Shown here: positions 45,091 through 62,600 of the stretch, piece after piece
Layout: every line of letters starts with the position of its first letter
Numbering within the stretch: the first letter of the stretch is position 1
Made by a program: the position numbers and the translations under genes
The notes under the pieces: generated by a model
What the model was told of the DNA's origin: nothing
The model's database searches: none
The model's input: only the letters and a program-made list of their open reading frames with translations
NCBI RefSeq assembly: GCF_964340395.1
Contig: NC_135567.1
Coordinates: 2,524,109 to 2,588,108, forward strand
Length of the DNA: 64,000 nucleotides
From: Glandiceps talaboti
Lineage: Eukaryota; Hemichordata; Enteropneusta; Spengelidae
Direction of reading: 5' to 3'

Positions 45091-48000
45091 TAGACTATTA
45101 CCATAGACTTCAGTCTACACTTGTACACATAGAAATACTCACTGACTAGACTATTACCATAGACTTCAGTCTACACTTGTACACATAGAAATACTCACTG
45201 ACTAGACTATTACTATAGTCTACACTTGTACACATAGAAATACTCACTGACTAGACTATTACCATAGACTTCAGTCTACACTTGTACACATAGAAATACT
45301 CACTGACTAGACTATTACCTTAGACTATAGTCTACACTTGTACACATAGAAATACTCACTGACTAGACTATTACCATAGACTTCAGTCTACACTTGTACA
45401 CATAGAAATACTCACTGACTAGACTATTACCATAGACTTCAGTCTACACTTGTACACATAGAAATACTCACTGACTAGACTATTACCATAGACTTCACTA
45501 GTACACATAGAAATACTCACTGACTAGACTATTACCATAGACTTCAGTCTACACTAGTACACATATAAATACTCACTGACTAGACTATTACCATAGACTT
45601 CAGTCTACACTTGTACACATAGAAATACTCACTGACTAGACTATTACCTTAGACTATAGTCTACACTTGTACACATAGAAATACTCACTGACTAGACTAT
45701 TACCATAGACTTCAGTCTACACTTGTACACATAGAAATACTCACTGACTAGACTATTACCATAGACTTCAGTCTACACTTGTACACATAGAAATACTCAC
45801 TGACTAGACTATTACCATAGACTTCAGTCTACACTTGTACACATAGAAATACTCACTGACCATACTATTACCATAGACTTCAGTCTACACTTGTACACAT
45901 AGAAATACTCACTGACTAGACTATTACCATAGACTTCAGTCTACTTTTGTACACATATAAATACTCACTGACTAGACTATTACCATAGACTATAGTCTAC
46001 ACTTGTACACATAGAAATACTTACTGACTAGACTATTACCATAGACTTCAGTCTACACTTGTACACATAGAAATACTCACTGACTAGACTATTACCATAG
46101 ACTATAGTCTACACTTGTACACATAGAAATACTCACTGACTAGACTATTACCATAGACTTCAGTCTACACTTGTACACATAGAAATACTCACTGACTAGA
46201 CTATTACCATAGACTTCAGTCTACACTTGTACACATAGAAATACTCACTGACTAGACTATTACCATAGACTTCAGTCTACACTTGTACACATATAAATAC
46301 TCACTGACTAGACTATTACCATAGACTATAGTCTACACTTGTACACATAGAAATACTCACTGACTAGACTATTACCATAGACTTCAGTCTACACTTGTAC
46401 ACATAGAAATACTCACTGACTAGACTATTACCATAGACTTCAGTCTACACTTGTACACATAGAAATACTCACTGACCATACTATTACCATAGACTTCAGT
46501 CTACACTTGTACACATAGAAATACTCACTGACTAGACTATTACCATAGACTTCAGTCTACTTTTGTACACATATAAATACTCACTGACTAGACTATTACC
46601 ATAGACTATAGTCTACACTTGTACACATAGAAATACTCACTGACTAGACTATTACCATAGACTTCAGTCTACACTTGTACACATAGAAATACTCACTGAC
46701 TAGACTATTACCATAGACTATAGTCTACACTTGTACACATAGAAATACTCACTGACTAGACTATTACCATAGACTTCAGTCTACACTTGTACACATAGAA
46801 ATACTCACTGACTAGACTATTACCATAGACTTCAGTCTACACTTGTACACATAGAAATACTCACTGACTAGACTATTACCATAGACTTCAGTCTACACTT
46901 GTACACATATAAATACTCACTGACTAGACTATTACCATAGACTATAGTCTACACTTGTACACATAGAAATACTCACTGACTAGACTATTACCATAGACTT
47001 CAGTCTACACTTGTACACATAGAAATACTCACTGACTAGACTATTACCATAGACTTCAGTCTACACTTGTACACATAGAAATACTCACTGACTAGACTAT
47101 TACCATAGACTTCAGTCTACACTTGTACATATAGAAATACTCACTGACTAGGCTATTACCTTAGACTTCAGTCTACACTTGTACACATAGAAATACTCAC
47201 TGACTAGACTATTACCATAGACTTCAGTCTACACTTGTACACATAGAAATACTCACTGACTAGACTATTACCATAGACTTCAGTCTACACTTGTACACAT
47301 AGAAATACTCACTCACTGACTAGACTATTACCATAGACTTCAGTCTACACTTGTACACATAGAAATACTCACTGACTAGACTATTACCATAGACTTCAGT
47401 CTACACTTGTACACATAGAAATACTCACTGACTAGACTATTACTATAGTCTACACTTGTACACATAGAAATACTCACTGACTAGACTATTACCATAGACT
47501 TCAGTCTACACTTGTACACATAGAAATACTCACTGACTAGACTATTACCTTAGACTATAGTCTACACTTGTACACATATAAATACTCACTGACTAGACTA
47601 TTACCATAGACTTCAGTCTACACTTGTACACATAGAAATACTCACTGACTAGACTATTACCATAGACTTCAGTCTACACTTGTACACATAGAAATACTCA
47701 CTGACTAGACTATTACCATAGACTTCACTAGTACACATAGAAATACTCACTGACTAGACTATTACCATAGACTTCAGTCTACACTAGTACACATATAAAT
47801 ACTCACTGACTAGACTATTACCATAGACTTCAGTCTACACTTGTACACATAGAAATACTCACTGACTAGACTATTACCTTAGACTATAGTCTACACTTGT
47901 ACACATAGAAATACTCACTGACTAGACTATTACCATAGACTTCAGTCTACACTTGTACACATAGAAATACTCACTGACTAGACTATTACCATAGACTTCA

Positions 48001-49949
48001 GTCTACACTTGTACACATAGAAATACTCACTGACTAGACTATTACCATAGACTTCAGTCTACACTTGTACACATATAAATACTCACTGACTAGACTATTA
48101 CCATATACTATAGTCTACACTTGTACACATAGAAATACTCACTGACTAGACTATTACCATAGACTTCAGTCTACACTTGTACACATAGAAATACTCACTG
48201 ACTAGACTATTACCATAGACTTCAGTCTACACTTGTACACATAGAAATACTCACTGACTAGACTATTACCATAGACTTCAGTCTACACTTGTACACATAG
48301 AAATACTCACTGACTAGGCTATTACCTTAGACTTCAGTCTACACTTGTACACATAGAAATACTCACTGACTAGACTATTACCATAGACTTCAGTCTACAC
48401 TTGTACACATTGAAATACTCACTGACTAGACTATTACCATAGACTTCAGTCTACACTTGTACACATAGAAATACTCACTCACTGACTAGACTATTACCAT
48501 AGACTTCAGTCTACACTTGTACACATAGAAATACTCACTGACTAGACTATTACCATAGACTTCAGTCTACACTTGTACACATAGAAATACTCACTGACTA
48601 GACTATTACTATAGTCTACACTTGTACACATAGAAATACTCACTGACTAGACTATTACCATAGACTTCAGTCTACACTTGTACACATAGAAATACTCACT
48701 GACCATACTATTACCATAGACTTCAGTCTACACTTGTACACATAGAAATACTCACTGACTAGACTATTACCATAGACTTCAGTCTACTTTTGTACACATA
48801 TAAATACTCACTGACTAGACTATTACCATAGACTATAGTCTACACTTGTACACATAGAAATACTTACTGACTAGACTATTACCATAGACTTCAGTCTACA
48901 CTTGTACACATAGAAATACTCACTGACTAGACTATTACCATAGACTATAGTCTACACTTGTGCACATAGAAATACTCACTGACTAGACTATTACCATAGA
49001 CTTCAGTCTACACTTGTACACATAGAAATACTCACTGACTAGACTATTACCATAGACTTCAGTCTACACTTGTACACATAGAAATACTCACTGACTAGAC
49101 TATTACCATAGACTTCAGTCTACACTTGTACACATAGAAATACTCACTGACTAGACTATTACCATAGACTATAGTCTACACTTGTACACATAGAAATACT
49201 CACTGACTAGACTATTACCATAGACTTCAGTCTACACTTGTACACATAGAAATACTCACTGACTAGACTATTACCATAGACTTCAGTCTACACTTGTACA
49301 CATAGAAATACTCACTGACTAGACTATTACCATAGACTTCAGTCTACACTTGTACACATAGAAATACTCACTGACTAGACTATTACCTTAGACTTCAGTC
49401 TACACTTGTACACATAGAAATACTCACTGACTAGACTATTACCATAGACTTCAGTCTACACTTGTACACATAGAAATACTCACTGACTAGACTATTACCA
49501 TAGACTTCAGTCTACACTTGTACACATAGAAATACTCACTGACTAGACTATTACCATAGACTTCAGTCTACACTTGTACACATAGAAATACTCACTGACT
49601 AGACTATTACCATAGACTTCAGTCTACACTTGTACACATAGAAATACTCACTGACTAGACTATTACCATAGACTTCAGTCTACACTTGTACACATAGAAA
49701 TACTCACTGACTAGACTATTACCATAGACTTCAGTCTACACTTGTACACATAGAAATACTCACTGACTAGACTATTACCTTAGACTATAGTCTACACTTG
49801 TACACATAGAAATACTCACTGACTAGACTATTACCATAGACTTCAGTCTACACTTGTACACATAGAAATACTCACTGACTAGACTATTACCATAGACTTC
49901 AGTCTACACTTGTACACATAGAAATACTCACTGACTAGACTATTACCAT

Positions 49950-51350
49950 AGACTTCACTAGTACACATAGAAATACTCACTGACTAGACTATTACCATAG
50001 ACTTCAGTCTACACTTGTACACATAGAAATACTCACTGACTAGACTATTACCATAGACTTCAGTCTACTTTTGTACACATATAAATACTCACTGACTAGA
50101 CTATTACCATAGACTATAGTCTACACTTGTACACATAGAAATACTCACTGACTAGACTATTACCATAGACTTCAGTCTACACTTGTACACATATAAATAC
50201 TCACTGACTAGACTATTACCATAGACTATAGTCTACACTTGTACACATAGAAATACTCACTGACTAGACTATTACCATAGACTTCAGTCTACACTTGTAC
50301 ACATAGAAATACTCACTGACTAGACTATTACCATAGACTTCAGTCTACACTTGTACACATAGAAATACTCACTGACTAGACTATTACCATAGACTTCAGT
50401 CTACACTTGTACACATAGAAATACTCACTGACTAGACTATTACCATAGACTATAGTCTACACTTGTACACATAGAAATACTCACTGACTAGACTATTACC
50501 ATAGACTTCAGTCTACACTTGTACACATAGAAATACTCACTGACTAGACTATTACCATAGACTTCAGTCTACACTTGTACACATAGAAATACTCACTGAC
50601 TAGACTATTACCATAGACTTCAGTCTACACTTGTACACATAGAAATACTCACTGACTAGACTATTACCTTAGACTTCAGTCTACACTTGTACACATAGAA
50701 ATACTCACTGACTAGACTATTACCATAGACTTCAGTCTACACTTGTACACATAGAAATACTCACTGACTAGACTATTACCATAGACTTCAGTCTACACTT
50801 GTACACATAGAAATACTCACTGACTAGACTATTACCATAGACTTCAGTCTACACTTGTACACATAGAAATACTCACTGACTAGACTATTACCATAGACTT
50901 CAGTCTACACTTGTACACATAGAAATACTCACTGACTAGACTATTACCATAGACTTCAGTCTACACTTGTACACATAGAAATACTCACTGACTAGACTAT
51001 TACCATAGACTTCAGTCTACACTTGTACACATAGAAATACTCACTGACTAGACTATTACCTTAGACTATAGTCTACACTTGTACACATAGAAATACTCAC
51101 TGACTAGACTATTACCATAGACTTCAGTCTACACTTGTACACATAGAAATACTCACTGACTAGACTATTACCATAGACTTCAGTCTACACTTGTACACAT
51201 AGAAATACTCACTGACTAGACTATTACCATAGACTTCACTAGTACACATAGAAATACTCACTGACTAGACTATTACCATAGACTTCAGTCTACACTTGTA
51301 CACATAGAAATACTCACTGACTAGACTATTACCATAGACTTCAGTCTACT
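49950..51350 (+). repeat. Higher-order duplication, 1281-bp offset
   Basis: The ttcactagtac variant at 49954 and 51235 and the ctacttttgtac variant at 50065 and 51346 are both 1281 bp apart. Confidence 0.8.
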
Positions 51351-54300
51351 TTTGTACACATATAAATACTCACTGACTAGACTATTACCATAGACTATAG
51401 TCTACACTTGTACACATAGAAATACTCACTGACTAGACTATTACCATAGACTTCAGTCTACACTTGTACACATATAAATACTCACTGACTAGACTATTAC
51501 CATAGACTATAGTCTACACTTGTACACATAGAAATACTCACTGACTAGACTATTACCATAGACTTCAGTCTACACTTGTACACATAGAAATACTCACTGA
51601 CTAGACTATTACCATAGACTTCAGTCTACACTTGTACACATAGAAATACTCACTGACTAGACTATTACCATAGACTTCAGTCTACACTTGTACACATAGA
51701 AATACTCACTGACTAGACTATTACCATAGACTTCAGTCTTCACTTGTACACATAGAAATACTCACTGACTAGGCTATTACCTTAGACTTCAGTCTACACT
51801 TGTACACATAGAAATACTCACTGACTAGACTATTACCATAGACTTCAGTCTACACTTGTACACATAGAAATACTCCCTGACTAGACTATTACCATAGACT
51901 TCAGTCTACACTTGTACACATATAAATACTCACTGACTAGACTATTACCATAGACTATAGTCTACACTTGTACACATAGAAATACTCACTGACTAGACTA
52001 TTACCATAGACTTCAGTCTACACTTGTACACATAGAAATACTCACTGACTAGACTATTACCATAGACTTCAGTCTACACTTGTACACATAGAAATACTCA
52101 CTGACTAGACTATTACCATAGACTTCAGTCTACACTTGTACACATAGAAATACTCACTGACTAGGCTATTACCTTAGACTTCAGTCTACACTTGTACACA
52201 TAGAAATACTCACTGACTAGACTATTACCATAGACTTTAGTCTACACTTGTACACATAGAAATACTCACTGACTAGACTATTACCATAGACTTCAGTCTA
52301 CACTTGTACACATAGAAATACTCACTCACTGACTAGACTATTACCATAGACTTCAGTCTACACTTGTACACATAGAAATACTCACTCACTGACTAGACTA
52401 TTACCATAGACTTCAGTCTACACTTGTACACATAGAAATACTCACTGACTAGACTATTACCATAGACTTCAGTCTACACTTGTACACATAGAAATACTCA
52501 CTGACTAGACTATTACTATAGTCTACACTTGTACACATAGAAATACTCACTGACTAGACTATTACCATAGACTTCAGTCTACACTTGTACACATAGAAAT
52601 ACTCACTGACCATACTATTACCATAGACTTCAGTCTACACTTGTACACATAGAAATACTCACTGACTAGACTATTACCATAGACTTCAGTCTACTTTTGT
52701 ACACATATAAATACTCACTGACTAGACTATTACCATAGACTATAGTCTACACTTGTACACATAGAAATACTTACTGACTAGACTATTACCATAGACTTCA
52801 GTCTACACTTGTACACATAGAAATACTCACTGACTAGACTATTACCATAGACTATAGTCTACACTTGTACACATAGAAATACTCACTGACTAGACTATTA
52901 CCATAGACTTCAGTCTACACTTGTACACATAGAAATACTCACTGACTAGACTATTACCATAGACTTCAGTCTACACTTGTACACATAGAAATACTCACTG
53001 ACTAGACTATTACCATAGACTTCAGTCTACACTTGTACACATAGAAATACTCACTGACTAGACTATTACCATAGACTATAGTCTACACTTGTACACATAG
53101 AAATACTCACTGACTAGACTATTACCATAGACTTCAGTCTACACTTGTACACATAGAAATACTCACTGACTAGACTATTACCATAGACTTCAGTCTACAC
53201 TTGTACACATAGAAATACTCACTGACTAGACTATTACCATAGACTTCAGTCTACACTTGTACACATAGAAATACTCACTGACTAGACTATTACCTTAGAC
53301 TTCAGTCTACACTTGTACACATAGAAATACTCACTGACTAGACTATTACCTTAGACTTCAGTCTACCCTTGTACACATAGAAATACTCACTGACTAGACT
53401 ATTACCATAGACTTCAGTCTACACTTGTACACATAGAAATACTCACTGACTAGACTATTACCATAGACTTCAGTCTACACTTGTACACATAGAAATACTC
53501 ACTGACTAGACTATTACCATAGACTTCAGTCTACACTTGTACACATAGAAATACTCACTGACTAGACTATTACCATAGACTTCAGTCTACACTTGTACAC
53601 ATAGAAATACTCACTGACTAGACTATTACCATAGACTTCAGTCTACACTTGTACACATAGAAATACTCACTGACTAGACTATTACCATAGACTTCAGTCT
53701 ACACTTGTACACATAGAAATACTCACTGACTAGACTATTACCTTAGACTATAGTCTACACTTGTACACATAGAAATACTCACTGACTAGACTATTACCAT
53801 AGACTTCAGTCTACACTTGTACACATAGAAATACTCACTGACTAGACTATTACCATAGACTTCAGTCTACACTTGTACACATAGAAATACTCACTGACTA
53901 GACTATTACCATAGACTTCACTAGTACACATAGAAATACTCACTGACTAGACTATTACCATAGACTTCAGTCTACACTTGTACACATAAAAATACTCACT
54001 GACTAGACTATTACCATAGACTTCAGTCTACTTTTGTACACATATAAATACTCACTGACTAGACTATTACCATAGACTATAGTCTACACTTGTACACATA
54101 GAAATACTCACTGACTAGACTATTACCATAGACTTCAGTCTACACTTGTACACATATAAATACTCACTGACTAGACTATTACCATAGACTATAGTCTACA
54201 CTTGTACACATAGAAATACTCACTGACTAGACTATTACCATAGACTTCAGTCTACACTTGTACACATAGAAATACTCACTGACTAGACTATTACCATAGA

Positions 54301-54740
54301 CTTCAGTCTACACTTGTACACATAGAAATACTCACTGACTAGACTATTACCATAGACTTCAGTCTACACTTGTACACATAGAAATACTCACTGACTAGAC
54401 TATTACCATAGACTATAGTCTACACTTGTACACATAGAAATACTCACTGACTAGACTATTACCATAGACTTCAGTCTACACTTGTACACATAGAAATACT
54501 CACTGACTAGACTATTACCATAGACTTCAGTCTACACTTGTACACATAGAAATACTCACTGACTAGACTATTACCATAGACTTCAGTCTACACTTGTACA
54601 CATAGAAATACTCACTGACTAGGCTATTACCTTAGACTTCAGTCTACACTTGTACACATAGAAATACTCACTGACTAGACTATTACCATAGACTTCAGTC
54701 TACACTTGTACACATAGAAATACTCACTGACTAGACTATT

Positions 54741-57700
54741 ACTATAGTCTACACTAGTACACATAGAAATACTCACTGACTAGACTATTACCTTAGACTT
54801 CAGTCTACACTAGTACACATAGAAATACTCACTGACTAGACTATTACCATAGACTTCAGTCTACACTTGTACACATAGAAATACTCCCTGACTAGACTAT
54901 TACCATAGACTTCAGTCTACACTTGTACACATATAAATACTCACTGACTAGACTATTACCTTAGACTTCAGTCTACACTTGTACACATAGAAATACTCAC
55001 TGACTAGACTATTACCATAGACTTCAGTCTACACTTATACACATAGAAATACTCACAGACTAGACTATTACCATAGACTTCAGTCTACACTAGTACACAT
55101 ATAAATACTCACTGACTAGACTATTACCATAGACTATAGTCTACACTTGTACACATAGAAATACTCACTGACTAGACTATTACCATAGACTTCAGTCTAC
55201 ACTTGTACACATAGAAATACTCACTGACTAGACTATTACCATAGACTTCAGTCTACACTTGTACACATAGAAATACTCACTGACTAGACTATTACCATAG
55301 ACTTCAGTCTACACTTGTACACATAGAAATACTCACTGACTAGACTATTACCATAGACTTCAGTCTACACTTGTACACATAGAAATACTCACTGACTAGA
55401 CTATTACCATAGACTTCAGTCTACACTTGTACACATAGAAATACTCACTGACTAGACTATTACCATAGACTTCAGTCTACACTTGTACACATAGAAATAC
55501 TCACTGACTAGACTATTACCATAGACTTCAGTCTACACTTGTACACATAGAAATACTCACTGACTAGACTATTACCATAGACTTCAGTCTACACTTGTAC
55601 ACATAGAAATACTCACTGACTAGACTATTACCATAGACTTCAGTCTACACTTGTACACATAGAAATACTCACTGACTAGACTATTACCTTAGACTATAGT
55701 CTACACTTGTACACATAGAAATACTCACTGACTAGACTATTATCATAGACTTCAGTCTACACTTGTACACATAGAAATACTCACTGACTAGACTATTACC
55801 ATAGACTTCAGTCTACACTTGTACACATAGAAATACTCACTGACTAGACTATTACCATAGACTTCACTAGTACACATAGAAATACTCACTGACTAGACTA
55901 TTACCATAGACTTCAGTCTACACTTGTACACATAGAAATACTCACTGACTAGACTATTACCATAGACTTCAGTCTACTTTTGTACACATATAAATACTCA
56001 CTGACTAGACTATTACCATAGACTATAGTCTACACTTGTACACATAGAAATACTCACTGACTAGACTATTACCATAGACTTCAGTCTACACTTGTACACA
56101 TATAAATACTCACTGACTAGAATATTACCATAGACTATAGTCTACACTTGTACACATAGAAATACTCACTGACTAGACTATTACCATAGACTTCAGTCTA
56201 CACTTGTACACATAGAAATACTCACTGACTAGACTATTACCATAGACTTCAGTCTACACTTGTACACATAGAAATACTCACTGACTAGACTATTACCATA
56301 GACTTCAGTCTACACTTGTACACATAGAAATACTCACTGACTAGACTATTACCATAGACTTCAGTCTACACTTGTACACATAGAAATACTCACTGACTAG
56401 ACTATTACCATAGACTTCAGTCTACACTTGTACACATAGAAATACTCACTGACTAGACTATTACCATAGACTTCAGTCTACACTTGTACACATAGAAATA
56501 CTCACTGACTAGACTATTACCTTAGACTATAGTCTACACTTGTACACATAGAAATACTCACTGACTAGACTATTATCATAGACTTCAGTCTACACTTGTA
56601 CACATAGAAATACTCACTGACTAGACTATTACCATAGACTTCAGTCTACACTTGTACACATAGAAATACTCACTGACTAGACTATTACCATAGACTTCAC
56701 TAGTACACATAGAAATACTCACTGACTAGACTATTACCATAGACTTCAGTCTACACTTGTACACATAGAAATACTCACTGACTAGACTATTACCATAGAC
56801 TTCAGTCTACTTTTGTACACATATAAATACTCACTGACTAGACTATTACCATAGACTATAGTCTACACTTGTACACATAGAAATACTCACTGACTAGACT
56901 ATTACCATAGACTTCAGTCTACACTTGTACACATATAAATACTCACTGACTAGAATATTACCATAGACTATAGTCTACACTTGTACACATAGAAATACTC
57001 ACTGACTAGACTATTACCATAGACTTCAGTCTACACTTGTACACATAGAAATACTCACTGACTAGACTATTACCATAGACTTCAGTCTACACTTGTACAC
57101 ATAGAAATACTCACTGACTAGACTATTACCATAGACTTCAGTCTACACTTGTACACATAGAAATACTCACTGACTAGGCTATTACCTTAGACTTCAGTCT
57201 ACACTTGTACACATAGAAATACTCACTGACTAGACTATTACCATAGACTTCAGTCTACACTTGTACACATAGAAATACTCACTGACTAGACTATTACTAT
57301 AGTCTACACTAGTACACATAGAAATACTCACTGACTAGACTATTACCTTAGACTTCAGTCTACACTAGTACACATAGAAATACTCACTGACTAGACTATT
57401 ACCATAGACTTCAGTCTACACTTGTACACATAGAAATACTCCCTGACTAGACTATTACCATAGACTTCAGTCTACACTTGTACACATATAAATACTCACT
57501 GACTAGACTATTACCTTAGACTTCAGTCTACACTTGTACACATAGAAATACTCACTGACTAGACTATTACCATAGACTTCAGTCTACACTTATACACATA
57601 GAAATACTCACAGACTAGACTATTACCATAGACTTCAGTCTACACTAGTACACATATAAATACTCACTGACTAGACTATTACCATAGACTATAGTCTACA

Positions 57701-59600
57701 CTTGTACACATAGAAATACTCACTGACTAGACTATTACCATAGACTTCAGTCTACACTTGTACACATAGAAATACTCACTGACTAGACTATTACCATAGA
57801 CTTCAGTCTACACTTGTACACATAGAAATACTCACTGACTAGACTATTACCATAGACTTCAGTCTACACTTGTACACATAGAAATACTCACTGACTAGAC
57901 TATTACCATAGACTTCAGTCTACACTTGTACACATAGAAATACTCACTGACTAGACTATTACCATAGACTTCAGTCTACACTTGTACACATAGAAATACT
58001 CACTGACTAGACTATTACCATAGACTTCAGTCTACACTTGTACACATAGAAATACTCACTGACTAGACTATTACCATAGACTTCAGTCTACACTTGTACA
58101 CATAGAAATACTCACTGACTAGACTATTACCATAGACTTCAGTCTACACTTGTACACATAGAAATACTCACTGACTAGACTATTACCATAGACTTCAGTC
58201 TACACTTGTACACATAGAAATACTCACTGACTAGACTATTACCTTAGACTATAGTCTACACTTGTACACATAGAAATACTCACTGACTAGACTATTACCA
58301 TAGACTTCAGTCTACACTTGTACACATAGAAATACTCACTGACTAGACTATTACCATAGACTTCAGTCTACACTTGTACACATAGAAATACTCACTGACT
58401 AGACTATTACCATAGACTTCACTAGTACACATAGAAATACTCACTGACTAGACTATTACCATAGACTTCAGTCTACACTTGTACACATAGAAATACTCAC
58501 TGACTAGACTATTACCATAGACTTCAGTCTACTTTTGTACACATATAAATACTCACTGACTAGACTATTACCATAGACTATAGTCTACACTTGTACACAT
58601 AGAAATACTCACTGACTAGACTATTACCATATACTTCAGTCTACACTTGTACACATATAAATACTCACTGACTAGACTATTACCATAGACTATAGTCTAC
58701 ACTTGTACACATAGAAATACTCACTGACTAGACTATTACCATAGACTTCAGTCTACACTTGTACACATAGAAATACTCACTGACTAGACTATTACCATAG
58801 ACTTCAGTCTACACTTGTACACATAGAAATACTCACTGACTAGACTATTACCATAGACTTCAGTCTACACTTGTACACATATAAATACTCACTGACTAGA
58901 CTATTACCATAGACTATAGTCTACACTTGTACACATAGAAATACTCACTGACTAGACTATTACCATAGACTTCAGTCTACACTTGTACACATAGAAATAC
59001 TCACTGACTAGACTATTACCATAGACTTCAGTCTACACTTGTACACATAGAAATACTCACTGACTAGACTATTACCATAGACTTCAGTCTACACTTGTAC
59101 ACATAGAAATACTCACTGACTAGGCTATTACCTTAGACTTCAGTCTACACTTGTACACATAGAAATACTCACTGACTAGACTATTACCATAGACTTCAGT
59201 CTACACTTGTACACATAGAAATACTCACTGACTAGACTATTACTATAGTCTACACTAGTACACATAGAAATACTCACTGACTAGACTATTACCTTAGACT
59301 TCAGTCTACACTAGTACACATAGAAATACTCACTGACTAGACTATTACCATAGACTTCAGTCTACACTTGTACACATAGAAATACTCCCTGACTAGACTA
59401 TTACCATAGACTTCAGTCTACACTTGTACACATATAAATACTCACTGACTAGACTATTACCTTAGACTTCAGTCTACACTTGTACACATAGAAATACTCA
59501 CTGACTAGACTATTACCATAGACTTCAGTCTACACTTATACACATAGAAATACTCACAGACTAGACTATTACCATAGACTTCAGTCTACACTAGTACACA
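54741..59600 (+). repeat. Higher-order triplication, offsets 2555 and 1946 bp
   Basis: The marker actatagtctacactag occurs at 54741, 57296 and 59242, and cacagac at 55054, 57609 and 59555. Both give offsets of 2555 and then 1946 bp, so three copies of a block exist, one shortened. Confidence 0.85.
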
Positions 59601-62600
59601 TATAAATACTCACTGAATAGACTATTACCATAGACTATAGTCTACACTTGTACACATAGAAATACTCACTGACTAGACTATTACCATAGACTTCAGTCTA
59701 CACTTGTACACATAGAAATACTCACTGACTAGACTATTACCATAGACTTCAGTCTACACTTGTACACATATAAATACTCACTGACTAGACTATTACCATA
59801 GACTTCAGTCTACACTTGTACACATAAAAATACTCACTGAGTAGACTATTACCATAGACCTCAGTCTACACTTGTACACATAGAAATACTCACTGACTAG
59901 ACTATTACCATAGACTTCAGTCTACACTTGTACACATAGAAATACTCACTGACTAGACTATTACCATAGACTTCAGTCTACACTTGTACACATAGAAATA
60001 CTCACTGACTAGACTATTACCATAGACTTCAGTCTACACTTGTACACATAGAAATACTCACTGACTAGACTATTACCTTAGACTTCAGTCTACACTAGTA
60101 CACATAGAAATACTCACTGACTAGACTATTACCATAGACTTCAGTCTACACTTGTACACATAGAAATACTCCCTGACTAGACTATTACCATAGACTTCAG
60201 TCTACACTTGTACACATATAAATACTCACTGACTAGACTATTACCTTAGACTTCAGTCTACACTTGTACACATAGAAATACTCACTGACTAGACTATTAC
60301 CATAGACTTCAGTCTACACTTGTACACATAGAAATACTCACTGACTAGACTATTACCATATACTTCGAATCAGTCTACACTTGTACACATAGAAATACTC
60401 ACTGACTAGACTATTACCATAGACTTCAGTCTACACTTGTACACATAGAAATACTCACTGACTAGACTATTACCATAGACTTCAGTTTACACTTGTACAC
60501 ATAGAAATACTCACTGACTAGACTATTACCATAGACTTCAGTCTACACTTGTACACATAGAAATACTCACTGACTAGACTATTACCATAGACTTCAGTTT
60601 ACACTTGTACACATAGAAATACTCACTGACTAGACTATTAATTACCATAGACTTCAGTCTACACTTGTACACATAGAAATACTCACTGACTAGACTATTA
60701 CCATAGACTTCAGTCTACACTTGTACACATAGAAATACTCACTGACTAGACTATTACCATAGACTTCAGTCTACACTTGTACACATAGAAATACTCACTG
60801 ACTAGACTATTACCATAGACTTCAGTCTACACTTGTACACATAGAAATACTCACTGACTAGACTATTACCATAGACTTCAGTCTACACTTGTACACATAG
60901 AAATACTCACTGACTAGACTATTACCATAGACTTCAGTCTACACTTGTACACATAGAAATACTCACTGACTAGACTATTACCATAGACTTCAGTCTACAC
61001 TTGTACACATAGAAATACTCACTGACTAGACTATTACCATAGACTTCAGTTTACACTTGTACACATAGAAATACTCACTGACTAGACTATTACCATAGAC
61101 TTCAGTTTACACTTGTACTCATAGAAATACTCACTGACTAGACTATTACCATAGACTTCAGTTTACACTTGTACACATAGAAATACTCACTGACTAGACT
61201 ATTAATTACCATAGACTTCAGTCTACACTTGTACACATAGAAATACTCACTGACTAGACTATTACCATAGACTTCAGTCTACACTTGTACACATAGAAAT
61301 ACTCACTGACTAGACTATTACCATAGACTTCAGTCTACACTTGTACACATAGAAATACTCACTGACTAGACTATTACCATAGACTTCAGTCTACACTTGT
61401 ACACATAGAAATACTCACTGACTAGACTATTACCATAGACTTCAGTCTACACTTGTACACATAGAAATACTCACTGACTAGACTATTACTATAGTCTACA
61501 CTAGTACACATAGAAATACTCACTGACTAGACTATTACCATAGACTTCAGTCTACACTAGTACACATATAAATACTCACTGACTAGACTATTACCATAGA
61601 CTTCAGTCTACACTTGTACACATAGAAATACTCACTGACTAGACTATTACCTTAGACTATAGTCTACACTTGTACACATAGAAATACTCACTGACTAGAC
61701 TATTACCATAGACTTCAGTCTACACTAGTACACATATAAATACTCACTGACTAGACTATTACCATAGACTTCAGTCTACACTTGTACACATAGAAATACT
61801 CACTGACTAGACTATTACCATAGACTTCAGTCTACACTAGTACACATATAAATACTCACTGACTAGACTATTACCATAGACTTCAGTCTACACTTGTACA
61901 CATAGAAATACTCACTGACTAGACTATTACCATAGACTTCAGTCTACACTTGTACACATAGAAATACTGACTGACTAGACTATTACCTTAGACTTCAGTC
62001 TACACTTGTACACATAGAAATACTCACTGACTAGACTATTACCATAGACTTCAGTCTACACTTGTACACATGGAAATACTCACTGACTAGACTATTACCT
62101 TAGACTATAGTCTACACTTGTACACATAGAAATACTCACTGACTAGACTATTACCATAGACTTCAGTCTACACTTGTACACATATAAATACTCACTGACT
62201 AGACTATTACCATAGACTTCAGTCTACACTTGTACACATAGAAATACTGACTGACTAGACTATTACCATAGACTTCAGTCTACACTTGTACACATAGAAA
62301 TACTCACTGACTAGACTATTACCATAGACTTCAGTCTACACTTGTACACATAGAAATACTGACTGACTAGACTATTACCATAGACTTCAGTCTACACTTG
62401 TACACATAGAAATACTCACTGACTAGACTATTACCATAGACTTCAGTCTACACTTGTACACATAGAAATACTGACTGACTAGACTATTACCATAGACTTC
62501 AGTCTACACTTGTACACATAGAAATACTCACTGACTAGACTATTACCATAGACTTCAGTCTACACTTGTACACATAGAAATACTCACTGACTAGACTATT

